From an uncultured Bacteroides sp. (lineage in GTDB: Bacteria > Bacteroidota > Bacteroidia > Bacteroidales > Bacteroidaceae): a stretch of 25,619 bases of DNA. The position numbers and the translations under genes were made by a program. This document shows, one piece after another, positions 1 to 7,623 of the stretch (the first letter of the stretch is position 1; each line of letters begins with the position of its first letter). The notes beneath the pieces were generated by a model. It was not told the DNA's origin and did not search any database. It worked only from the letters and a program-made list of their open reading frames with translations. Location of the stretch: NCBI GenBank assembly GCA_958477465.1, contig CAUEFX010000068.1, positions 1 to 25,619 of the forward strand, written 5' to 3'.

Positions 1-32
1 TAAATAAGCAAGAATATAAACATGTAAAGTAA

Positions 33-98
33 ATATTATAATGCGTCAGCCCTGATATTATAATGCGTCAGCCCTGATATTATAATGCGTCAGCCCTG
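33..98. repeat. Three perfect tandem 22-bp repeats
   Basis: Three identical 22-bp copies lie head to tail at 33-54, 55-76 and 77-98. Each runs from ATATTATAATG through CGTCAGCCCTG. They sit in non-coding DNA about 180 bp upstream of the promoter of the regulator gene at 358. The perfect identity suggests recent expansion or conversion. 22 bp is about two helical turns, so a bound protein would meet every copy on the same face. It is not a CRISPR array because there are no spacers. Function unknown. Confidence 0.9.
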
Positions 99-186
99 TT
101 TCACAGTTATGAGACGTACATTTCACGATTGAGAGACGATCGTTACACAATTGAGAGACGATCGTCTCATGATAGTGAAACGGTAT
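99..186. repeat. Diverged 22-bp repeats ending in a palindrome
   Basis: The 22-bp register of the preceding array continues with a different unit at 99-120, 121-142 and 143-164. The last two copies match at 20 of 22 positions; the first matches the second at about 14 of 22. The core is TTTCAC...GAGACG. A further segment at 164-180 resembles an inverted copy (GTCTCAT...GTGAAA, 14 of 17 against the reverse complement of the first unit). The junction makes a perfect 14-bp palindrome GAGACGATCGTCTC at 155-168. Possible protein-binding array or RNA hairpin; function unknown. Confidence 0.75.
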
Positions 187-187
187 A

Positions 188-203
188 AAAACAGGCTTGT
201 TTT
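188..203. terminator. Small AT-rich hairpin, terminator-like
   Basis: AAAACA and TGTTTT form a six-base stem around the loop GGCT. The flanking A and T runs would give a short stem and U tract on either strand. It may end transcription of a gene lying to the left of the window. The stem is short, so this is a weak call. Confidence 0.3.
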
Positions 204-276
204 CTATATAATAATACCAGGCAAGATTTAAACCGAGCCAGCTTTCTGCTTTTACAGACATTTTCCATCATTATAA

Positions 277-307
277 TTGCTGTGGTATAAAGATTTTGTT
301 ATTTTTG
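277..307 (+). promoter_or_regulatory. Bacteroides-type promoter of the cupin regulator
   Basis: A TTG at 277-279 lies 20 bp upstream of TATTTTTG at 300-307, which fits the TAnnTTTG -7 consensus of Bacteroides. Transcription would begin near 313-316, giving a leader of about 43 nt before the ATG at 358. Confidence 0.65.
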
Positions 308-357
308 CATTCTAACGACTTTAAATCATAACCTTATCAAGATTAAACACTATCAAT

Positions 358-933
358 ATGGATACAAGCAAGATTGTCGGAGAGAAAATCAAGGCGCTCC
401 GCGAGAACAAATCAATCACAATAGAAGAATTGGCCCAACGATCCGGGTTGGCTGTCGAACAGGTGGAACGGATTGAAGAGAATATCGACCTCCCCTCTTT
501 GGCCCCGCTCATCAAGATAGCCCGCGTACTGGGAGTACGTCTCGGCACATTTCTTGACGATCAGGACGAAACAGGCCCTGTGGTATGCCGCAAAGAGGAA
601 GCCAAAGATACAATCAGCTTCTCCAACAATGCCATCCACTCGCGTAAACACATGGAGTACCATTCTTTGTCGAAATCGAAAGCAGACCGCCACATGGAAC
701 CATTTATCATCGATGTAGCTCCGACATCGGACAACGATTTCGTTCTTTCCTCTCATGAAGGGGAAGAATTTATCATGGTAATGGAGGGCGTCATGGAAAT
801 CAGCTACGGCAAAGCTACCTATCTGCTCGAAGAAGGAGACAGTATTTACTATGATTCCATCGTTCCCCACCACGTACACGCCTACGAAGGCCAGGCTGCA
901 AAAATTCTGGCAGTCATCTATACCCCCATTTAA
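358..933 (+). CDS. HTH (XRE) / cupin transcriptional regulator
   Basis: This is a 191-residue DNA-binding regulator of the XRE-cupin type. Residues 5-60 form a lambda-repressor-like helix-turn-helix domain (IGEKI-like start 'VGEKIKALRENK', then 'TIEELAQRSGL' and 'VEQVERIEEN'). Residues 118-190 form a cupin_2 barrel with the first motif around H133 and 'GEEF', a glycine turn 'LLEEGDSIYYDS', and the second motif 'PHHVHAY' (H171, H172, H174). The histidines could bind a metal, and the barrel could sense a small ligand; the ligand is unknown. The ATG at 358 follows a good promoter by about 43 nt. The next gene, 122 bp away on the same strand, encodes an acyl-CoA synthetase, so the regulator probably controls or is co-expressed with it. 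Family assignment is firm; the effector and targets are inferred. Confidence 0.9.
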   Translation: MDTSKIVGEKIKALRENKSITIEELAQRSGLAVEQVERIEENIDLPSLAPLIKIARVLGVRLGTFLDDQDETGPVVCRKEEAKDTISFSNNAIHSRKHMEYHSLSKSKADRHMEPFIIDVAPTSDNDFVLSSHEGEEFIMVMEGVMEISYGKATYLLEEGDSIYYDSIVPHHVHAYEGQAAKILAVIYTPI

Positions 934-937
934 ATTA

Positions 938-1045
938 AAGGGAGAAGAGAGAAGAGCTGGAAGATGGGAGAAGTATTATGCAGCCTGATAGCGCAGTTTA
1001 CTTTTCCACCCTCCCCTCCTCCATCTTTTCTCCTCTCACTTCCTA
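938..1045. repeat. Purine tract facing a pyrimidine tract (imperfect inverted repeat)
   Basis: Between the regulator and the synthetase, an almost pure purine tract (938-973) is followed about 25 bp later by an almost pure pyrimidine tract (1001-1045). The arms are partly complementary (for example GGAAGATGGGAG against CTCCTCCATCTTTTC), so the transcript could fold into a long imperfect hairpin. No promoter box is visible in the gap. It may be an attenuator, a processing site, or simple low-complexity drift. Confidence 0.45.
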
Positions 1046-1055
1046 ATTATTGATC

Positions 1056-2705
1056 ATGCAATTATATAACCGGTCACTGGGTCAATGGCTTGAGCATTGG
1101 GCAGAGACAACTCCTGACAAAGAATATATAGTATACTCTGACCGAGAGCTCCGTTTTACCTGGAAACAGTTCAACCATCGTGTAGACGATATGGCAAAGG
1201 GCCTTATTTCCATCGGGGTGGAAAGGGGGACACACGTCGGAATCTGGGCGGCAAATGTTCCCGACTGGCTTACTCTATTATATGCCTGCGCAAAGATCGG
1301 TGCCGTGTACGTAACGGTAAACACCAATTACAAACAGTCGGAACTGGAATATCTTTGTCAGAATTCCGATATGCATACGCTCTGTATCGTAAACGGCGAG
1401 AAAGACAGTGATTTTGTTCAAATGACCTACACCATGCTACCGGAGCTCAAAACTTGCGAACGGGGACATTTGAAAAGCGGGCGCTTCCCATACATGAAAA
1501 ACGTCATCTATGTAGGGCAAGAGAAACACAGGGGCATGTACAATACCGCAGAAATACTTCTGTTGGGGAATAATGTAGAAGATAAAGAGTTGGCCCGGCT
1601 CAAAAGCCAGGTAGATTGCCACGATGTGGTAAACATGCAATACACATCGGGAACCACAGGTTTTCCTAAAGGGGTAATGCTCACCCACTACAATATCAGC
1701 AATAACGGTTTCCTCACCGGTGAACACATGAAATTCACGGCAGATGACAAATTATGCTGTTGTGTTCCTCTATTCCATTGTTTCGGCGTGGTATTAGCCA
1801 CCATGAACTGCCTGACACATGGCTGCACCCAAGTAATGGTAGAGCGCTTCGACCCGCTTGTAGTATTGGCATCCATTCACAAAGAACGCTGCACCGCACT
1901 CTACGGAGTTCCTACCATGTTCATCGCCGAACTGCATCATCCGATGTTCGGCCTGTTCGATATGTCCAGTCTACGCACAGGAATTATGGCTGGCTCGCTT
2001 TGCCCCATCGAACTGATGAAGCAGGTAGAAGAAAAAATGTACATGAAAGTAACCAGTGTATATGGGCTTACCGAAACCGCCCCGGGCATGACAGCCTCCC
2101 GTATCGACGACCCGTTTGATGTCCGTTGCAATACGGTTGGACGTGATTTTGAATTTACGGAAGTCAGAGTAATCGATCCGGAAACAGGGGAAGAGTGCCC
2201 CATAGGTGTACAAGGCGAGATGTGCAACCGCGGCTACAATACCATGAAAGGATATTACAAGAACCCGGAGGCCACAGCAGAGGTACTCGATCAAAACAAC
2301 TTCCTGCATTCGGGTGATCTCGGCATTAAAGACAAAGACGGGAATTACCGTATCACAGGGCGCATTAAAGATATGATTATCCGAGGAGGGGAGAATATCT
2401 ATCCACGTGAAATAGAGGAGTTCCTCTACAAGCTCGAAGGAGTAAAAGATGTGCAGGTCGCAGGTATTCCCTCCAGGAAATACGGTGAAGCCGTGGGTGC
2501 TTTCATCATTCTTCATGAAGGAGTAAAAATGCACGAATCGGATGTCAGAGAGTTCTGCAAAAACAAGATATCCCGCTATAAGATTCCTAAATATATATTC
2601 TTTATCAATGAATTCCCAATGACAGGCAGCGGCAAGATACAGAAATTCAAACTGAAAGATCTGGGATTACAGCTTTGCAGGGAACAAGGCATTGAAATTA
2701 TATAA
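1056..2705 (+). CDS. AMP-binding acyl-CoA synthetase (FadD-like)
   Basis: A 549-residue ANL-superfamily enzyme that activates a carboxylic acid to an acyl-adenylate and then to acyl-CoA in the cytoplasm. The ATP-binding P-loop 'YTSGTTGFPKG' is at residues 196-206. The adenylate-binding 'YGLTETAPG' starts at 336. The hinge and C-terminal signature 'GRIKDMIIRGGENIYP' is at 435-450, and the catalytic lysine of 'GSGKIQK' is K527. Length and motifs fit medium- or long-chain fatty-acyl-CoA ligases, but the acid cannot be read from sequence; an aromatic or branched-chain acid is possible. I start at the ATG at 1056 rather than an in-frame TTG two codons earlier. No strong ribosome-binding site is visible. 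It lies downstream of the XRE-cupin regulator on the same strand, and the 3' end converges on the GH2 gene. Confidence 0.92.
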   Translation: MQLYNRSLGQWLEHWAETTPDKEYIVYSDRELRFTWKQFNHRVDDMAKGLISIGVERGTHVGIWAANVPDWLTLLYACAKIGAVYVTVNTNYKQSELEYLCQNSDMHTLCIVNGEKDSDFVQMTYTMLPELKTCERGHLKSGRFPYMKNVIYVGQEKHRGMYNTAEILLLGNNVEDKELARLKSQVDCHDVVNMQYTSGTTGFPKGVMLTHYNISNNGFLTGEHMKFTADDKLCCCVPLFHCFGVVLATMNCLTHGCTQVMVERFDPLVVLASIHKERCTALYGVPTMFIAELHHPMFGLFDMSSLRTGIMAGSLCPIELMKQVEEKMYMKVTSVYGLTETAPGMTASRIDDPFDVRCNTVGRDFEFTEVRVIDPETGEECPIGVQGEMCNRGYNTMKGYYKNPEATAEVLDQNNFLHSGDLGIKDKDGNYRITGRIKDMIIRGGENIYPREIEEFLYKLEGVKDVQVAGIPSRKYGEAVGAFIILHEGVKMHESDVREFCKNKISRYKIPKYIFFINEFPMTGSGKIQKFKLKDLGLQLCREQGIEII

Positions 2706-2863
2706 ACCGGTTCAGTTCAGAAATCCAGTCCATACCCAGAAAGTGTTGCGCAAAATATAAAAAAGACGTAGAACCACTACCCGACGCTATCGAGGCCTAC
2801 CACAGCCTACTTACTCAACAGGAGTGCTTCTACGCCAAAATCATTGCTCATACAAAGCCCTGA
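2696..2863 (+). other. Open frame lacking a start codon; possible gene remnant
   Basis: From 2696 to the TGA at 2861-2863 a plus-strand frame stays open for 55 codons through the convergent gap and 23 bp into the GH2 3' end. From about 2753 it reads 'KYKKDVEPLPDAIEAYHS' and 'LLTQQECFYAKIIAHTKP' before the stop, with ordinary codon choice. There is no ATG, and an in-frame stop lies just upstream at 2693. It could be the C-terminal scrap of a lost gene or a chance opening. I do not recognise the protein. Confidence 0.2.
2768..2833. terminator. Long-loop inverted repeat between convergent genes
   Basis: GTAGAACCACT at 2768-2778 pairs with AGTGCTTCTAC at 2823-2833, with 10 of 11 positions complementary, around a 44-nt loop. 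It sits in the 135-bp gap between the converging synthetase and GH2 genes, where a bidirectional terminator is expected. No clear T tract follows, so its role is uncertain. Confidence 0.35.
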
Positions 2864-5645
2864 TCTTTTCCGGATCTAGCAGAGCCGATGGATTAAAACA
2901 ATCGGAAGCCATATACTGTAGGATACTTTGACGAAACTGACGGGCTACCGGACGCTTATCCAGTTCTTTTTGCAAATCGACGCTGCATACCATCAATTTT
3001 CCGTTACCAACTCTGCCTTCCAACAAAATACCCAGTTTCCGATTGGTAAACCAATCATCGATCAAATGTACAATCGGGCGATAATCTACCGGAAAGTCAT
3101 CCAATAGCATTGCACTGCAGTTACTCACCAAATCCCACCACTGATAGTCACTGTAGCTTTCCGTAGGGAATGCAGCCAATGCCGGATGCTTCGGATTACA
3201 GAGAATCCCCAAGGTATGAGGAGGTTGCTTCTCTGTCCAGGCCGTATTCCAGAAAATAGAAGAGAATCCGACACGGATATCTCCGCCCTTTTCCGGAAGA
3301 ATACTCTCCGGAGACAAGAGCAGGAGTACATTTTCCCCTCTATTCAAATGCTCCATGGCCAAGCTGTCCAATGTGGAAGCTATGTAAGGCAATTTTTCTA
3401 CAGTTTCCTGTTTTGCCGGATACACCCAAATATCCCATTGATTCCGATTGTTTGCTTCTTTGACTTCCACACGCACCATGAGCTGTATAGGCTTATCTAT
3501 TTCAGACAGCACAAACTTTATGTTTCCGACAGAAATACAATTGGTAACCGGAAGGTCTTTCACAAAAATTCCTTCAGCCAGTTTCTCGCCGGCCCGATTG
3601 CATATACTCCAAACGATGTGAGCTTCATGCAAAGGCTTTTCACCAAAATGCGCCACTTCCACCGGTACATCCAATGTTTCATCATTCAGCCATACCATTT
3701 TCGGGAAACGGACCAGAGGAACCGTCCGGTTGCAAAACGTATTGTACTCTTTAGGGCTGACATATCCTTTTTCCTCCCAAAAAGCATCGAGCACACCGAC
3801 AAGAGCACTTCCCTGCCCCGGGAAGTCATGCAGATCCAATAATTGAAATCCGGCAAAGCCCGGCGTACGCAAGGCCGCTTCTATTTCCGCTTTATAGCAC
3901 AGGGTTTGCAAACGACCGGAAGCAAACAGAAAATCGTCCGCAAGATCTGTCATGTGATGCTTTGCCAACGTCTCCTGAAAGATCTCAAAATTCTTGGCCT
4001 TCAACACACCTGTATACTTCTTTATTTCTTTGAAATTAGGATATACACACCATTGCCCCACCTCATGACTGACTGTCGGTATATCCTGCCTGATGATAGA
4101 AGAAAAGTCAAAATCCGTGCAAGGTGGCTGTGCGTTTATTATACTCTTCAGCCCCTCCGCCCAACGCTGGATACGTGGATCCATCGGATTCCAATAATCG
4201 GCATTTTCAACGTAAGGCCAACCGGCAGCAGAGGTATAAGCCCGGCGGGTATCCTTGGATTTCCAATAATCAATTAACTTAGAAAGAAACTCCGCCTGAT
4301 TGGCTCCGTTCGGTTCATTTCCATAAGCCATCATGCAAAAAGACGGATGATTGCCATATTCTTTTAATATACGGTCACTCTCTTTGTAAAACCACTCATC
4401 GGAATAAGCGCCATCACCCACAGTTGTCCAACCGCCACACTCCACCTGCAAGTAGACTCCCATCCTATCAGCCACTTCAAAAGCCGCTTCGGGAGGGCAC
4501 CACGAATGGAAACGGACATGATTCAATCCATGCGCTTTGCACTGACGGAATATTTTCTCCCAGTATGTATTCTCCATTGCCGGATAGCCGGTTAACGGAA
4601 ACACACAACATTCCAGTGTCCCTCTAAGAAAGACAGGGTGCCCGTTGACTTCGAAACGTGTTCCGTTTGCCTTAAACTCACGAAGCCCAAACATACGGCA
4701 TTGCTCCTCCCGGTCTCCATCGGTCTCAGTGGAAACATGCAATGTATACAGATTCGGGGTATGTTCCGACCACAACAGAGCATCATCCCCCATGGGAATC
4801 AGGAACTCCTGCCGCATCGAAGCCGGCGAAGAAAGCACCATATACCGTGGCCTCCCGACAGACTTTCCCTTTGGAGTCTTTACCTGCAAATTTAAGACAG
4901 AACCTTTTTTCCCGACCGCCCCCTTCAAAGAGACCACCGCCTTGATTGTCTTATCAGAGACATTGGGATAAATCTGTATATCATCTATGTACAAAGCCGG
5001 TTTGGCTGTCAGGGAGATTGTCCCGATAATGCCATTCCAGTTCGACTGCGTATGATCGGATACACTGTGCGCATTAACTCCCACCGCCACATTCAAGCGG
5101 TTGTCCACTCGCAATGTCAGCACATGCTTCCCTGGAGTCAGCTCTTGAAATGTATAACGGAAAGGGGTTGACAAAGATTCATGTTTCCCCATTGCTTTGC
5201 CATCCAGAAAGAGAGTGGTTTCCCAATGCGTACGTTCCAATTCGAGTTCTATCGGGCGGGCAGACCAAGAAGCCGGTATATGGATTTCTTTCTGATACCA
5301 AGCCACGCCGACATAATGTTTTTCCGGATTCAGCCAGAACGGGACCTTTATATTCCCCGGTTGGCGAAATTCCTCGTAATCCGGTGAATCGTACCAAGAT
5401 TTATCCACGATCTGTCCGGTCCAGACCGTTTCCACTCCAATATCATTTCCGTATCCCTGCTCTTGCAATGATCCGGGCAAATAGATAGCATCATTCAATA
5501 ACTGATTATACCACTGTTCTTTCAGTCCCTTGTCGTCCGGATCCAATGCGAATCGCCACTTACCCGACAAAGATTTGGAATCCCCTTTTTGCGGACAAGC
5601 ACACAGCAAAAAGAGAAAACAAAGAAAAGAGAATAAAGCCCTCAT
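2841..5645 (-). CDS. Glycoside hydrolase family 2 lipoprotein
   Basis: A 934-residue exo-glycosidase of family GH2 (the beta-galactosidase / beta-glucuronidase / beta-mannosidase group). Residues 1-16 are a hydrophobic signal peptide ending in 'FLLCAC', with C17 as the probable lipidated cysteine, so it should be anchored to an envelope membrane. The order is an N-terminal sugar-binding jelly-roll with the 'WYQKEIHIP' type motif, an immunoglobulin-like sandwich, a TIM barrel, and C-terminal accessory domains. In the barrel, E444 of 'YGNEPNG' is the expected acid/base and E528 of 'SHEVGQWC' the expected nucleophile; 'HVRFHSWCPPEA' is also typical. The retaining mechanism is known for the family; substrate specificity is not readable. 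I chose the ATG at 5645 because it places the signal peptide at the N-terminus; a TTG six codons upstream is less likely. No SusC/SusD or other glycosidase adjoins it, so it appears to be a lone enzyme. Confidence 0.93.
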   Translation of the reverse strand: MRALFSFLCFLFLLCACPQKGDSKSLSGKWRFALDPDDKGLKEQWYNQLLNDAIYLPGSLQEQGYGNDIGVETVWTGQIVDKSWYDSPDYEEFRQPGNIKVPFWLNPEKHYVGVAWYQKEIHIPASWSARPIELELERTHWETTLFLDGKAMGKHESLSTPFRYTFQELTPGKHVLTLRVDNRLNVAVGVNAHSVSDHTQSNWNGIIGTISLTAKPALYIDDIQIYPNVSDKTIKAVVSLKGAVGKKGSVLNLQVKTPKGKSVGRPRYMVLSSPASMRQEFLIPMGDDALLWSEHTPNLYTLHVSTETDGDREEQCRMFGLREFKANGTRFEVNGHPVFLRGTLECCVFPLTGYPAMENTYWEKIFRQCKAHGLNHVRFHSWCPPEAAFEVADRMGVYLQVECGGWTTVGDGAYSDEWFYKESDRILKEYGNHPSFCMMAYGNEPNGANQAEFLSKLIDYWKSKDTRRAYTSAAGWPYVENADYWNPMDPRIQRWAEGLKSIINAQPPCTDFDFSSIIRQDIPTVSHEVGQWCVYPNFKEIKKYTGVLKAKNFEIFQETLAKHHMTDLADDFLFASGRLQTLCYKAEIEAALRTPGFAGFQLLDLHDFPGQGSALVGVLDAFWEEKGYVSPKEYNTFCNRTVPLVRFPKMVWLNDETLDVPVEVAHFGEKPLHEAHIVWSICNRAGEKLAEGIFVKDLPVTNCISVGNIKFVLSEIDKPIQLMVRVEVKEANNRNQWDIWVYPAKQETVEKLPYIASTLDSLAMEHLNRGENVLLLLSPESILPEKGGDIRVGFSSIFWNTAWTEKQPPHTLGILCNPKHPALAAFPTESYSDYQWWDLVSNCSAMLLDDFPVDYRPIVHLIDDWFTNRKLGILLEGRVGNGKLMVCSVDLQKELDKRPVARQFRQSILQYMASDCFNPSALLDPEKIRALYEQ

Positions 5646-5675
5646 AATATTTATACAATTCAAATTCTACAATAC

Positions 5676-5716
5676 TATATCACTTTCTATATGCATTATA
5701 TCATTCCATATAACAT
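5676..5716 (-). promoter_or_regulatory. Tandem AT-rich direct repeat upstream of the GH2 gene
   Basis: Two adjacent imperfect copies (5676-5696 and 5697-5716), both of the form TATATCA-TTYC--ATATR-CAT, lie 31-71 bp upstream of the GH2 start codon. The 20-21-bp period would suit a dimeric regulator or tandem operator. No exact TAnnTTTG box is seen here; TAGAATTTG (rc of 5661-5669) has one extra spacer base. The gap 5646-5859 holds nothing else I can support. Confidence 0.3.
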
Positions 5717-5859
5717 GCTATGTTGTTATTTCAATTTCATTCCAACAGAACGATGGCTGTGGCTTTCAATATTCATTCTGCAGCAAGAATTATAACACTA
5801 CTTATCAAGAATCCTTTGTGGCAGGAAAAAGGTAAAAAGAAAAGAAGAGAACCGGAAGG

Positions 5860-7437
5860 TCACCCCTCAGCCTTGCATGCCACCGGAAGCGTAAAATAAA
5901 ACACAGTCCCCACGCCTACTTTTGAACGTACCCAGATGCGTCCTCCCATTTTCTCAACAAACATCCGGCAAATAGTCAATCCGAGCCCGGTTCCCTGAAC
6001 AAAATCGTTCACCTTGCCAAAACGACTAAAAATGGTAGCTACACGTTCCACCGGAATCCCGATGCCCGTATCGGATACATATCCCTGAACCACTTCCCCT
6101 TTCCTCTTAAAGCCAAAATGAATTTCTCCCTCGGCAGTGAATTTGATGGCATTACTAAGCAGGTTCTGCCATACTTGAGAGATACGGTTCCAATCACCCA
6201 GCACACACAAGTCCGGATCAACGTCATCAAGAATAAGAGTAACCCCGGAGTGAACAGAATCACCGTATTGCCGGTACAGTCTGGCGCAGATATCCCGCAT
6301 CCCAACCGTTTCTATCGAGAAATTCAGCAATCCGGCTTCCAAAGCCGACAAATCGAGAATATCATTGAAAAGATTCAGCAGCAGACCGGAATTCTTTTCT
6401 ACAATCCCGGCATATTGGGTTTGTTCTTCTTTGTCTCCGGATTCAATGATAAGCTTTGAGAAGCCGACAATGGCATTCAAAGGTGTCCGTATCTCGTGAC
6501 TCATATTGGCAAGAAAAGAGGATTTCAGTTTGTCAGCCTCCTCGGCCTTGACTTTGGCATCGATCAATTCTTTTTCTGTCTTTTTAATATCGGTTATATC
6601 CCAGCCCACTCCGACAATATAAGGTTGTTTATCACCGGAAGAGACAAGTGTTTTTATCACTGCCACAGCACGCACATCACCGGTTACCGTAACATATTTC
6701 TCCAAATACTCCACGTTCTCAGTCTCCATCACGGCCCTGTCTCCCTTTCTGAAACGCCTGACCTCCTCCTCGCTACGAAAGATTTCCGCATCCGTTCTAC
6801 CTATAGCAAATTCTGCTGTAATGCCGGTGCGTTCTGCAAAAGCCTTGTTCCAATAAAGATAACGGAAATCATTTCCGGTGTCTTTTACGAATAAGTATAC
6901 AGGCACATTATTCAGTATAGCCTGCATCAAAGAATTAAGGCGGATTATCTCATTTTGCTGAATGGCATTCAGTTTTTCTACTTCCACCTTTTCCGAAACA
7001 TCACGGCACATGCAAAGCAGATATTTATCATCAAGCGGAAAGATCCGGTTCTCATAATGATGCCGGACCCCATCAAGCATCAACGAGTGTTTGGCTATCG
7101 ACCCCTTACCGGTTTCTATCACTTTATCCATATTTTTCCGAACACTTTCGTAAGCTTCCTGAGGTACAATATCCTTTACGTTTGTCCCCACAATTCCACT
7201 TGTAGTACCCTCCACGTGGTTTGTTTCCGGAGCAGAAGCAAGTTCGATAACATTTGCGCCATGATCACAGACCGTAATCATATCGGGCAGTGCATCCAAA
7301 ATACGGGTACTATACTGCTCTCGGAATCTTCCTGTTTTCAACGAAGATAACTCCGAAGTCAGGCTTTCCACCTTTCCCACCAATTCTTTGACAACTTCAA
7401 GAAGTTCCTCTTTCGTTTTCTGATCATATAATTCCAT
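5860..7437 (-). CDS. Cytosolic double-PAS sensor histidine kinase
   Basis: A 525-residue sensor kinase without any transmembrane segment. Residues 1-40 are a heptad-like coiled coil. Two PAS domains follow at about 45-155 and 185-290, the second ending in 'VGVGWDITDIKKTEKEL'. The HisKA domain carries 'NMSHEIRTPLNA' with the phospho-accepting H314. The HATPase_c domain has the N box 'QNLLSNAIKFT', G1 'DTGIGIP' starting at D456 and G2 'GTGLGLTI' around 482-490. There is no receiver domain and no response regulator beside it, so it is an orphan kinase or signals to a distant partner. I start at the ATG at 7437: it has AAAGGA about six bases upstream, and the TATATTTG box at 7490-7497 would leave a leader of roughly 45 nt. 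An upstream ATG at 7482 would sit at the transcript end. Confidence 0.88.
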   Translation of the reverse strand: MELYDQKTKEELLEVVKELVGKVESLTSELSSLKTGRFREQYSTRILDALPDMITVCDHGANVIELASAPETNHVEGTTSGIVGTNVKDIVPQEAYESVRKNMDKVIETGKGSIAKHSLMLDGVRHHYENRIFPLDDKYLLCMCRDVSEKVEVEKLNAIQQNEIIRLNSLMQAILNNVPVYLFVKDTGNDFRYLYWNKAFAERTGITAEFAIGRTDAEIFRSEEEVRRFRKGDRAVMETENVEYLEKYVTVTGDVRAVAVIKTLVSSGDKQPYIVGVGWDITDIKKTEKELIDAKVKAEEADKLKSSFLANMSHEIRTPLNAIVGFSKLIIESGDKEEQTQYAGIVEKNSGLLLNLFNDILDLSALEAGLLNFSIETVGMRDICARLYRQYGDSVHSGVTLILDDVDPDLCVLGDWNRISQVWQNLLSNAIKFTAEGEIHFGFKRKGEVVQGYVSDTGIGIPVERVATIFSRFGKVNDFVQGTGLGLTICRMFVEKMGGRIWVRSKVGVGTVFYFTLPVACKAEG

Positions 7438-7489
7438 AAAGATCCTTTCGATTTTACCCGTTTTGTTGTATATACCACCCATAAGTATA

Positions 7490-7497
7490 CAAATATA
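7490..7497 (-). promoter_or_regulatory. -7 promoter box of the histidine kinase gene
   Basis: Read on the minus strand, TATATTTG fits the Bacteroides TAnnTTTG box exactly. It lies about 53 bp upstream of the preferred start codon. No convincing TTG is seen at the expected upstream distance, so the promoter may be weak or activator-dependent. Confidence 0.5.
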
Positions 7498-7560
7498 CAA
7501 CTTTTACAATTAAACCACCGCATTATCGAAGTTATTATTGATTAAAAAAGAACGGCAGCT

Positions 7561-7592
7561 TTTGTCCTACTAATCAGAAAGTTCTATCTTTG
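7561..7592 (+). promoter_or_regulatory. Promoter of ahcY
   Basis: TTTG at 7561-7564 and TATCTTTG at 7585-7592 are 20 bp apart, an almost ideal Bacteroides primary sigma promoter. Initiation near 7600 would give a leader of about 24 nt before the ATG at 7624. Confidence 0.8.
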
Positions 7593-7623
7593 CAGCTACT
7601 TTCATTTTTAAACAAGTTAAAAT

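Noticed and set aside
33..164. CRISPR-like array in the 22-bp repeats
   Set aside because: The repeats are directly tandem with no unique spacers and no cas genes are nearby.
58..261. 67-codon minus-strand frame over the repeat array
   Set aside because: It lies across tandem non-coding repeats, has no promoter or family resemblance, and its sequence simply translates the repeats.
412..879. 155-codon minus-strand frame opposite the cupin regulator
   Set aside because: It is antisense to a well-supported gene and matches no recognisable family.
5530..5835. 101-codon plus-strand frame at the GH2 5' end
   Set aside because: It overlaps the GH2 signal peptide region in antisense and has unlikely composition; the rest is AT-rich intergenic sequence.
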